NCBI GenBank assembly: GCA_009823395.1
Contig: CM020507.1
Coordinates: 7,935,001 to 7,999,000, forward strand
Source of the DNA: Thamnaconus septentrionalis
Taxonomy: Eukaryota; Chordata; Actinopteri; Tetraodontiformes; Monacanthidae
DNA length: 64,000 nucleotides
Direction: 5' to 3'
Shown piece after piece: positions 1-10,716 of this stretch; within the stretch, counting starts at the first letter, position 1; the number at the start of each line of letters is the position of its first letter. Both the position numbers and the translations under genes were made by a program. The notes below the pieces were generated by a model that ran no database searches, was not told the origin of the DNA, and worked only from the letters and a program-made list of their open reading frames with translations.

Positions 1-63
1 TCGAACCCACGACCTTCTTGCTGTGAGGCAGCAGCGCTAACCACTGCGCCACCGTGTCGCCCC
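1..63 (-). repeat. tRNA-headed dispersed repeat, head end
   Basis: Read on the minus strand, this stretch has a pol III A-box-like run (GGCGCAGTGGTTAGC) and ends in a B-box-like GGGTTCGA, with the words CTCACAGCAAGAAGG between. This is the head of a dispersed element that is very common in fish genomes. The body would continue left of the window. A body without the head is seen at 60828-61085, and worn copies at 35815-35960, 40981-41500 and 49265-49385. The family name is not certain. It is not a functional tRNA gene: no acceptor stem closes it. Confidence 0.6.
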
Positions 64-366
64 GACTTTGAATGTTTTCAATGGTTTTATTTTCATCTGA
101 AGCAATTTCTCGGTACCCTCTTCACTCTTAGCGATTACCATTGAAAATAACAGAATAGTACCAAACAGGCTTCCAGTTTCAACTCGGCAGTAGAGCCGCC
201 CATTCTCTAATCAAACCACCACAGATGTGAGTGGCCACTCAGCGTCAATCACTTTTTGATTGCAGCAAAATGACAAAACTGAAAATTTCAAAATGCTGAT
301 GATTGTTCTCACTGTCCTCTGGAATATGTCTTTGAAAAGTGCCCTCCGTGACAACAGTGGACTCAC

Positions 367-1453
367 CTCTTCATAGAGTTTGGAGCTGACTATGCCGCAG
401 AAGCGCCACACCTCCCCCCAGAACTCTGAGTAGTTGTCAACCGACCACTGGTACAGGTCACTGTAGTTGGCTGAAAGACAGAGAGTCAGACATTTATAGT
501 TGCTGTGATAACATTACTTATGTCAAGGTGTGACTTCATGCTGAATAACAGGAAGAGATTAGACAGATATTAATTTCTAACAAAAGATTGTATCCTGTGC
601 AAAAATCATCTGTCAAGCAAATAAAGTGTCTTTCTGGCAAGAATGTAACATTTCTGCAACAAACACCTGGAGCAGCCAGCAACACATTTCAAATACATGT
701 ATCAAAGAACCTTCAAGATGTCACTTGTACCCTTCAGGAGTCTAATTGTTCTATTTATATCATTCATACATAAACATGAGTGTTGTTGCTGTCGAACTGT
801 TGCCAGATTGTTTTGACACATGGTGTTATTTGGAAGTGTGACAAAACCTGTTCTTACTTTAAAGGGAAACGCGCAAGAGAAGGGTGCTTAATTTGTTGTC
901 TGGTTTTTACGATTTAAGGATGAGCAGAGATGATCCTCACCATGTCGGCCAATTATTCATAAAACGCCATCACACCTGTTCATATCTCCCACTCTCCCTC
1001 TCAACCGACGCGGAGGACCAAGTTACTCGACCTCCCCCTCGGAGCATGTTTGGAAAGCAGGTGTCTTCTCTTTCTGTCTACGACTCCGACTGCGGGTTAG
1101 AGCGTCGGCGGAGCAAATCAAAGACGCAGCGTTACATAAACATCCATTTAACAAGGCGCGAGACAGTGGGACGACACCGCTCTCACTCATTCCCGCATCC
1201 CGCGCCTCTTCAACCACGCAGAGCCAAGATATTCCCGACCTATATTCCCTGCAGCTCACCTACCTCTGGCACGTCTTATCTCCCGTCTCCGCCTCCCTCC
1301 CTGCTGCTACTCACCCAGATTAAGTCCGTAGTCTCCGTTGACCTGCATCCTGAACGTGTCCATCCGGGTGTTCCTCTTGGAGTCCGGGTACCACAGCACC
1401 TTGTCGTCCAGGTCCATGATTTTCTCGCTCTTTCCCTCCGTGTCCTTAGACAT
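367..1453 (-). CDS. aacs: Acetoacetyl-CoA synthetase, first two coding exons (partial)
   Basis: Cytosolic enzyme that activates acetoacetate to acetoacetyl-CoA with ATP, feeding ketone bodies into lipid and sterol synthesis. Coding exon 1 is 1453-1315: start [11 protein letters not shown], then [16 protein letters not shown], matching the family N-terminus (MWEPDSKKNTQMDRFR in mammals, from memory), and donor G|GTGAGT. Exon 2 is 470-367: [20 protein letters not shown] followed by [14 protein letters not shown], the conserved ACS N-terminal segment, with donor GAG|GTGAGT. The two exons join in phase and give 81 codons. The AMP-binding catalytic domain is left of the window. The start codon is the first ATG of the open frame and fits the usual family length. 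The gene is head to head with gak. Confidence 0.9.
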
Positions 1454-1642
1454 GTTTATCGCAAAGTCCAGAAGGGGGAGGCCTTGCCGGAGATACAGTG
1501 TTGCCTGGAGGTCACGGCTCCTGGGGAATTAGATCAGCAGCTACTTAGTCCGGGATGACTCGGCCACTAACCGGGAGAGACAGCTAGCAACTGTCAAAGA
1601 CAAGCATGCAACGGCCGAAGATACCCAGAAGGCGGCGCCTGG

Positions 1643-1650
1643 TGACGTCA
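1643..1650. promoter_or_regulatory. CRE palindrome upstream of aacs
   Basis: A perfect cAMP-response element TGACGTCA lies about 190 bp upstream of the aacs start codon, in a CpG-containing stretch next to GGCGGCGCC. The position suits a proximal promoter site for CREB/ATF factors. Use in vivo is inferred. Confidence 0.5.
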
Positions 1651-1699
1651 ACGTAGGCTGGATTCAAGAACGCAACGTTGCTCATTTGAACAGGAGAAA

Positions 1700-2885
1700 A
1701 CTGGTTTTAAAGGCGAGGCCAGGTTTTTTTTTTTTTTTTTTTTTAATCAAAAAAATAATCAAAAAGTTCAGACTTTAAAAGAATACTTAAAGTGTGACTT
1801 TGCAGGCACTTTATGTTTGTGATTTTCTTATTTTATTATCGTCACCATAATTATCTTAAAAGCAAGACTAACAGATGATATACAACTAAAAATGACCTTT
1901 CTGTCCTTATGGTCTCAAAAGGTTTTTTCCTGAAACAACCACAAATAATTTAACCAACATCAAATTCAACATCAAGACTTGTTCTAGTCGAAGTGCGTTC
2001 AGTTGACAGGGTGCCAGCAGCAGCAGTCGTAGTAGTAGTTACGGAAAAGTGCCCCAACGCTGACAACAATGACAGGAATGCTACTCAGCAAATGCCACAT
2101 CGTTGTGTCGTTATTATAAAAATGTCTTTATTTAGAAAACAATGTCAAATATATAGGATATACGATAGGTTATTCTAGGTCACACGCCGGGTGATGCCCA
2201 GCAGTAGGCGCATTGAATGCCTCCCGTCCGGGAACGTCATCAGGGGGTCGCATGGTGCAGCGTCTCGTCCTGTGCAACATCTGAAACTTGCCTGTCAAGT
2301 TGAGAGCATCTGATTGGTCCTTGGAGGGCTGGCCCGACATCAGCCGAGCGCTCGCTCCATGTGGGAGGAGTTGCGACACGTACTGTTTTGAGCAATCGCG
2401 CCCAAAGCTTTTGGCTCACAAGAGAAAAGAAGGCAACCAATCCTGAGCCGAAGCTTCGGAGCGATGCATGGGTGTGCCCAATCACCTAGAGGAGAGGTCG
2501 ACACTCCTCATCGTCTGGTTGGGACATCTTGGGGTTAATTTAGTGAATTTGGTCTATGTGTCTTTATTTGTAGTTATTATATATTATTATTTGCACGTGT
2601 TTTGATTTCGAATACATTAATTATTTCCCCACTTTATTCAAGTTAGGTTTGAATAATACTGTCAATACCTTTACATTTCTAAAACTACAAGCAGTTTGTC
2701 ATTTTCAAATTTTCAGTTAATGACATGGTTGAACGGTGAGACTGTGAAGAGAGAATCATCATCTATGATCTATGATGAAGGGTTAACTTATGAAAGACAT
2801 GTTACTAAACCCTGGGTATTTAACAGTGGGATTAATTCACAATTTATTTTCTACAGATCTGCATCTATCTTTAAATTGACATATG
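1700..2885. other. Intergenic, no gene seen
   Basis: Starts with a poly-T run (about 1727-1744). A GC-richer island at about 2170-2510 has short open frames but no family that can be recognised, no splice context and no flanking gene signals. Nothing else is supported here. Confidence 0.4.
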
Positions 2886-3540
2886 TATATGGGATTTATT
2901 TTTATTTATTTATTTATTTTATTATTACATTTATTTCGAACATGTGCATACAAAAATACAAACAAGAAGAAAAAACACAAAAGAAAGAAAACAGACAAAG
3001 ACAACAAGCAGTTGAAACAAAAGTAGTAATAAATAAAAATAAACCAATAAGTCATCATCATCATCATCATCATCATTATCGTCAAGTATATAAATAACCA
3101 TAAACAATTGTGAGTCAGCCCCCCTCAGATTATGTCCCCCTTCTCTTTGAAAAAACAGTTTTTGAATATTTCCTGGAAGTAAGTTGTTTGTTGCTCTACA
3201 CATAATTTGTGCTGTTCGAAAATGAACCAGGTCAATGAGTTTCAATGTGTTTGATTTAAGAATAGAGGATTTGTGTGCTCTCTGTAACCAGTGTTATGAA
3301 TGATCCTTATAGCTCTTTTTTGTAGTATGGACAGTGTAATGTACCTTTGTAAGTATTGCCCGAAATCTCTGCACAGTATTTTAAATACGGTCATATCAGA
3401 GAATTGTAAAGAATGTGGAGTGAATTGTGGTCCAGAAAGTGTTTTGCCTTACTTAGTACTGATATGCTCTGTGACAGTTTACTTTGTACATGTTTTAAAC
3501 CAGACTGTATAGCTATTCTATAATACAGAAAATGTGGCCT
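2886..3540 (-). mobile_element. Decayed non-LTR retrotransposon (LINE), 3' part
   Basis: Minus-strand translation gives the C-terminal part of a LINE reverse transcriptase, broken by stops. Recognisable pieces are YLKYCAEISGNTYKGTLH (about 3330-3400), LKLIDLVHFRTAQIMCR and LLPGNIQKLFFQREGG followed by HNLRG (about 3120-3245). These match the conserved thumb region of fish Rex/CR1/L2-type LINEs (YC..WGNTYK...LLP.NIQ..F). It ends in an A/T-rich 3' tail with TTTA and ATC microsatellites (2900-2930, 3053-3076). The copy is dead: stops and frame changes throughout. The exact clade is not certain. Confidence 0.7.
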
Positions 3541-3590
3541 TTAAAAAACAAACAAACAAATAAAAAACATTCCTCATTCCTTTTTGTCTG

Positions 3591-3745
3591 TGAAGGTTCT
3601 CAGTCATCCAGGTCATTGCAGTATTTGAAGATTAAGATCAGTTCTTTCATTTTTCAGTACTGAAGAAGCCTTCTGGATGAAAGGAAAGGCATCTTTAAAA
3701 TACCGAAACCAGTCCAACTGCCTAATCTAATCTTCAAGTACGACA
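3591..3745. repeat. Dispersed repeat fragment
   Basis: Contains the words GGTTCTCAGTCATCCAGG, ACTGAAGAAGCCTTCTGGAT and CAGTCCAACTGCC, a block recalled from retroelement-derived repeats in fish (CAGTCATCCAGG ... GAAGAAGCCTCTTGGATGAG). The two flanks carry short complementary ends (TTGAAGATTAAGAT near 3627 against AATCTAATCTTCAAG near 3725). Class assignment is tentative. Confidence 0.45.
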
Positions 3746-4528
3746 TTCCTTTTTAAAATAATCTCCCTGAAAGATAGTTTTTGAACATTTTCTGCCTACT
3801 CTAAGCCAAATCAACAAGAACTTTAAATCAAAAGGCTTGATCAACAGTACATTAGTGTGTATTCTATGTGCATTTTCAGTGTAATTTGAGTTGCCTGGAG
3901 GTCACGGCTTCCCCATATGTTTCAATTTGAGGGAATTTTATTGCAGTAAAATAAAAAGGAGGAATGTTTGTTGTGTGTATTTTTCAAAACCTTTTCACAA
4001 AACGTTCAACAGAATAAGTCAACAAGATAATTTTCATAATCCTCCCTCCTCCAACATACTCGCGACAGCAATGGGTTGTTATTATAAGTGAACGTCAAGG
4101 AAGTACAATAGTGCAAACAAGCCAAATTAGTCCACTAGATGGCGCAAGATTTATACCAGCGCAAAGAGGTGGGAGTCTACAGATATCTCTCATGTTTTCT
4201 TGTTCAAAATTAGTACATTGACCCAAAGACGCATTTTATTCATGTTCGGATATTAAGCCAGTACTAAATTTATCGTTTGGATTTTTTTTTAAACGCACTT
4301 TATTTATTTATTTTTTAAATAATTGCTCATAGGGCCATTGACGCTTCATGCAGAACGCCGCGCTGGGAGAACGACGAGTGTAGATCATTATTATTATTTT
4401 TTTATTATACTATTCTTTTAGACAGGTTGGCGCAGTTCGGTACTCTTGGCTTTGATGACACTCTGATTACACAACAGTCATGTCCAAACGTCCCTTTGTG
4501 TTTTACGTCACATGACTGAATCGTGTCC

Positions 4529-4580
4529 TGACGTCATGACCCCTTCACGGAAGTCGACGTTGACGACGATGGCGGCTTCG
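4529..4580 (+). promoter_or_regulatory. gak promoter core: CRE and YY1-like site
   Basis: A perfect CRE (TGACGTCA, 4529-4536) lies about 240 bp upstream of the gak ATG, followed by a YY1-like GATGGCGGC near 4568. The region from about 4500 to 4900 is CpG-rich and has no TATA box, as expected of a housekeeping promoter. The transcription start itself cannot be placed. Confidence 0.45.
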
Positions 4581-4773
4581 TCAGTATTGCAGCAGGAAGA
4601 AGATGTTTCCCTCCAGTGAAAGGATAATATCGCCCGTTTGAATATACCTCCCACAGTGTAAACAAGAGACGATACGTTTTCCGAGCGCTTCTCGGGGATC
4701 GCCGACAGAGAGTTCCTCCATTTGTAGCCGAAATCCGAGAGACCAAAGCCCGGCCGGCGCAGGGTTAGAAAAA

Positions 4774-7700
4774 ATGTCTCTGTTCCAGTCGGCTCTGGAC
4801 TTCCTCGCCGGGCCCGGCTCATCCGGGGCGGCCAGCCGGGACCAGAACGACTTCGTCGGACAGGTCGTTGAGCTCGGCGACATGAAACTGAGGATCAAAC
4901 GGGTGATCGCGGAAGGTGAGGCGGTCGCGGGGGCCGTGGGAAGTGTTGATAGCTACCACGGGACTAGCCGCGCTAGTTAGCCCAGCTGGCTAACGGCTGG
5001 AGCTGACATTCTGGAGCTGGTGTTTCACTGACAATAACATTGACCGCCGCAGAGCCATGAAGCTGCGTGTAAACAACTGTTGCCGATTTGGTTTCATTTC
5101 GTGTCTAAAACCTTTCACCCGCCTCAGCCCGATGTGTGTCGTCGGCTTTTAGAGTTGCCAGAATTGTCCGGTATTTGACAATGGAATGGTGTGTCCCGCT
5201 TTGAATCGATACGGGACGGGGTTTCTCCCGTGTTTCTGAGTTGGCTTCAACGTAATTTATTCTTCAACGCAAACTCACGTTCGTTTCCACAGTTTGTGTT
5301 GAAAACCGTAATCCACGTAGCTGCAGGCAATACCATTGCGCAACCCATTCACAACAACTGCACACTGGCTGCGTAGCCTACGTGCAGTAGGCTATGAATC
5401 AGGATCGCTTGTTCTTTTTTTTCGCTCTCTTTAATTCCTTTGTAAAAAAAAAGCCATCCACCCTACACTTTGATTGTTGTGTACAAATATGCTCAATTAA
5501 AAATGTTCAATACAATTTAAACATTCATCTTATTTCTAATGTCTATTGGGAACAAAGCAGTTCAAACTATGGGAAGCACATACTTTTTTGAAACCCTATT
5601 TTTGGTTATGATTTACCACTACTGGGGAGCCACTGTCCTGAGATGGTCATGGCCCCGAGCACTGCGGGAGGCCTCCTTCATTTTTCAAAATGAAAGTTGG
5701 CAACACTTGGCATTCTTTATGTTTAAAAACAGTTTGACCTGCGGTCTCTTTTACAGCGGCTCTGATTTGGACGTAGCTTCGTGTAATTTTCCTTACACCC
5801 CGTCATAACCCGACGTTGTTATGTCACCGCCTGTGTCTGCCTTGGCAGCAGGGTACGCCCGAACCCAGACAAGATTATCTAGACATGGCAAGCACGCACA
5901 GTGCGATTGGATGGATTTATTACTGATTAGGAACAGAAAACCTCAAGTGTGGTTCCAATTCCTTCCACATCCACTGGCCCTGAAGGACGCAGGGATGTTT
6001 TCGCACTAAAAAACAAGTGTGTCTGGCCTGTCGACGTAACAGTTTCAAAGACCCATCCTTGACTTATTTTTTTATCTTCTGTTCTGGAAGCAAGCCCATT
6101 GTGATGTCATCAAGGGCATCTCTCCTTTGACAAGCGTCAGTCTTAATAGGAAGCTATAACTTGAGTGTTTTTGTTGGCGGCTGTAATCCAAGCAATAATA
6201 AATATGCAGACTTGTGATCAATGGATTGTGATTGTGCGCCCTTTACCATATTAGATGGGCTGAACAAAAGTTTCATAAGGCTGAAAAAATGTCTTCATGA
6301 AAATCTATGCTTATCAGCATGGCTGTAAAGAAATGGCTCTAAATTCTTTCAATTTGGCTAAACAAAATAAAGCAAAATAAAACTGTGCATCTCTGAAGAG
6401 GAAAAAAGAAACAGAGAACAGTTTGGCCGTTGTCATGGGTTCCGTGTCACAGTCACACACTGTGTCCCCCTCAGGTCAGTGTGTGGCTGAACAGGCATTC
6501 AATAGGACCTGTCTGGCCCTCTTTTTGTGGCCTTTATTCCCTCCACTGAGCAGGTGAAGCTGACACAAACAAAATTGGAGTTTGTTTAGGCCTGAAGTGG
6601 ATAAGCTGTGCCTTATTTCTTATTCCTGTAATTATTCACAACAAGCCCGGAGACTGAGACCCATATGAGGTTTAATAAGTGTTTTTCTTGGCCTGGAGTT
6701 GTAATTGGAGGACAGGAAACCGTGCCGTTTGAGCGTCTCTGCTTTTCATTGTCAGCACAAAAACCCAGCAGAGAAACTGATCCGTCACCAGGAAGGCTGA
6801 GCGAGCAGCATTGTTCACGCGAAGTCCCCGTGCTTTTAACATGTGCAGGAGTGCGGCCGTGCCCTCTGTTTTTGACCCATTCTCTCCCTGAAACCCTTCA
6901 AGCGTTTGAAGTGCCTAAAAGTATTTGTTAAATTTTGGGAATGCCCTAAAAGGCAGCAAAGCGGCAACACAAAGACTGTCGGGGAGTAGGTTTTGAGTCC
7001 TGATGAGGAGTCCAAAAAACACCTGCAAATTTACATTTTACGCATGAGGAAATCTTCCTCCTTTGGTAAATAAGGCTCGAAAGAGCAAAATCTTGGGCAA
7101 AGCAATGCCTGTTGTTCATTTACCCATTGCCATGGCAACCCTCCTGGTGGACTGGGGCTATGGAGATTTTCTTTTGAGCCCACACAGTCAAATGCAGCTC
7201 TGAAATGTTTTCATCCCCCTCATTATAAGCTGTGATAGCTTCGCAGCTCAGGTAGAGGGTTTTAATTACAGCGTGTCCAGCTGTCTGTGTTCTGTCCACG
7301 GGTTAAGAATCCTGGAGTTGTTCAAATGATTCCTGACCTCCTGAATGCTGCCACTGGGGCAGCAGTAGCAGCATTATTATCTTCACCAGTTCATGTTTCA
7401 GAGGGGAAGGTCAGTTGGTGGGCCGAGGGTTTGACTCGTGAGCTGGTGACAGAAAGTGGGGCCTCTGTTGTTCCTCTTGTGCCGGTCAGCTTATCATCTT
7501 TTCCTGTGTGGCTGGTCTGGTGGACCAGTGTGTGCCCAGGTCAGTAGGTTTAGTGCTTCTGTACGTCGGTGAGTTTGGTTTGGAATGGAATAAGATGAAT
7601 GGTGTGGTTTACACCCTCACATAACAGCTTTACAAAAAAAAAAAAAACCCAAAAAATTGACTTAGTGGAAACTGCTTTCTATTTTGGGGGAAGACTTTTT

Positions 7701-10670
7701 GAATTTGTATTGCTTTTTAATCAAAACCTCTTCATTGTTGTTCTCCCTGCTTTTTGTCAGGTGGTTTTGCCTTCGTGTATGAAGCCCAGGACATGAGCAG
7801 TGGGAAAGACTACGCCCTCAAGGTGAGATTCAGGTGTCCCCTATAATTCCACCCTCCGTTCTGTGTCAGATGTTGGGGAATCTCTCACACACTGTTGCAC
7901 TCAGCTTTTTACATGCATTTGTCTATAGATAACAATAAAAAAAATGTATTCTGAAATCCAAATACTTTGTTTGACAGTAAAGGTCAATAAAATCATTAAG
8001 AGTGTATGTGGTGGAAGGGTCACAGACACTCAAAAGTTACAGATGATTTTTCAGTCAGCACACTCCCATAAATGAGAAAAGTCCCACTTTCATATTTTGC
8101 TTCATCAAATTCCTCCCCGTTTGTGATGTCACAAAGGGGCCTGAACCCTCTCCCCAGGTTAGTGACAACACTCCCAACTAGGTGTTTGCCCCGTCCCTTG
8201 AGACAGCCTTGTTTTGTCTGCTTCCAAACATGTGGAAGGTCAAACAAAGCTTCACATTTTTGAGACCTGATGTGCATTTTATTTAATTTTTTTCTTGGAT
8301 AATGAACTGTGCATGGTTTGCACGAGGGAAAACAATCTGAGAACATTCAGCATTCATTTACAGTGGATGAGTCCCTCTGCCACATGTTGACCAAATGTCC
8401 GAGAAAACTGAATGTAAGCGCTTCCTCTCTTCTTCTTTTTTCACCCCAGAGGCTGCTGTCCAACGAGGAAGAGAAGAACAAGGAAATCATCCAGGAAGTT
8501 TGCTTCATGGTATCCTTCATCGATCCCAGATCCGCACGAAAAGATCAGCGCGTTCCCATCAGCAGCGTGGAGCTGCAGCTGTTTGGCGGCAGGCGGCCTT
8601 GGGCGACGCGTTGCGTCAGCCAGTTCAAGTCGGACGTCGTGACTTCGCTGTCATTTCTACATAACTTGTGGTTTAGCAGGCAGTGCGGAGTAGAATGTGA
8701 AAACCATGACTAATGCACGTAACAGTTGTTCAGTCAATCTTTGTAACGGACTTGCGGTTGCGGACGGTTGTGCTTTTTCTGTGCTTCTCGGCCTTAATGG
8801 CTGCCGATTGCAACTCTATTCCGAAGCCCTCTGGTGTGCTCCTTGTTCAATGTGATGCAGTGAGCCCGACAGAAAATGAATAAATGTCGAGGCAAGATAT
8901 TCAGGCATGTGTTTTTCATCGGCAGCCTGCAGCTATTGAACAAAATCCGGAGCGCTTGTGTTTCAGTGGTAACGTGAAGGTTTTGTCAGCTTATACTAGT
9001 TTACGTCATCACACCTTTGCGATTGGTTGGCAGCTAACTAGATGGTAGGGTTATTTAATAAGGACGGTAGAGCTAAACGTGAATGTAACACAATCTTTAG
9101 TGTATTTATGGTTTTTTATTATTATTTTTTATAATACCAAACATCCTCCGATTTGACTTGTGGATTCAGCCGTACCGCCTCACCTCACCTCAACACATGA
9201 CAGTGTGATGTTTCTGCTGTGCGACCCTTGACCCGCCTGCCCTCCAGAAAAAGCTGTCCGGTCATCCCAACGTGGTCCAGTTCTGCTCGGCCGCCTCCAT
9301 CAGCAAGGAGGAGTCGGACACCGGACAGGCCGAGTTCCTCATCCTCACGGAGCTGTGCAGAGGTTCATGCTCTTGACTTTTCTTGCTTTTGCTACGCCCC
9401 CTCCTCACCTCCACCTCCCTTTTTTTTCACCCGCCACTGTCGGTCTGAGCCGCGAGCAGCGTTTCCCAGGAAACTCTGTTGATGAAACGGCTTCCTGTCT
9501 GCGGTCGGGCAGCTTCCTTCTCGATTTCCGCTCTGCTCTGTCTCAATGTCCTCATTCAGCAGACTCTGTTGACGTTCAGCGGCCCGTTATTGGATTAACT
9601 GCGACGCAAACGTGTCAAACGCGTCTCAAATGTGTTTCTCAATATTTCATAATGTGATCAAATCCTTCATTCGAGACCTTTATCTGCTTTGTTTCTTGCC
9701 ATCTACAATTCCCACAGACCTGCAGGCATATTTACGGCGGTGGCTTTTCAGTGACTGTTTTCCTCCGTTTCCCCATCTCTGTAACTGCGTTTTCATGACC
9801 CCTAGAATTGCGCAAAACCTAAATATCGCAATAAAAACTGGGAATGGAAACACCTATGCTTTGAAAAACCTCTCAAATGTCGCTAAAAAGTTTTTTCGCT
9901 CTCATGAGGTGGTTTTTCAGACATATCGATATAGAGGTATATCGCAGAAGTGACATTTACACCTCAGCGGACGAGACGTAGGTGGTCACGTGACCAGTTC
10001 ACTTCAAGTGAAAATGGCACATTGTGTTAGGACGGAGGAGGAGACGAAATATTTTTTACAAGTAATCAAAGAGAAAAATATAACAACCATTCTTGACAGC
10101 AAAACAACATTGAAATGCAGATTTGTACAAGGAATTAGGAAGGGAAATGAGGGAGAAGGGCCTCTTCAAAGTGGGGTCTCACGGGACGAGATTTTACGAG
10201 AATTACGGCTTATGCGCTTCACACCATTACGTGGAAACTGTCAAAAATTTAGAAATATCGCTTTTATTTAGCGAAACACTAATGGAAACGCCACTTGTAT
10301 TCCAGGTCAGCTGGTGGACTTCATCAAGCGAGTGGAGCAGAACGCCCCCTTGTCGTGCGACACGGTGCTCAAAGTCCTCTACCAGACGTGTCGCGCCGTG
10401 CAGCACATGCACAAACAGAAACCTCCCATCATACACAGAGACCTCAAGGTAGGTGGCGGCGGCGGCGGCTGACTCAAAGTGCCACCCTGAGTGATTCGCG
10501 TCGACTGACACGCTGCCTTTTTCCTGTCGATGCAGATCGAGAACCTCTTGATTAGTAACCAGGGCACCATCAAGCTGTGCGACTTTGGCAGCGCCACCAC
10601 TGTGTCACATTACCCAGACTACAGCTGGTCGGCACAGAAGAGATCCATGGTGGAGGACGAGGTGGGGAGG

Positions 10671-10716
<46 letters not shown>

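Noticed and set aside
1..63. Functional tRNA gene
   Set aside because: A- and B-box-like words are present but no closed cloverleaf; it matches a dispersed repeat head.
884..1558. 224-codon plus-strand open frame
   Set aside because: Antisense to aacs exon 1 and its promoter; low-complexity Ser/Arg/Pro composition and no family resemblance.
3053..3076. Poly-His or poly-Asp coding run
   Set aside because: It is an ATC microsatellite inside a dead LINE tail.
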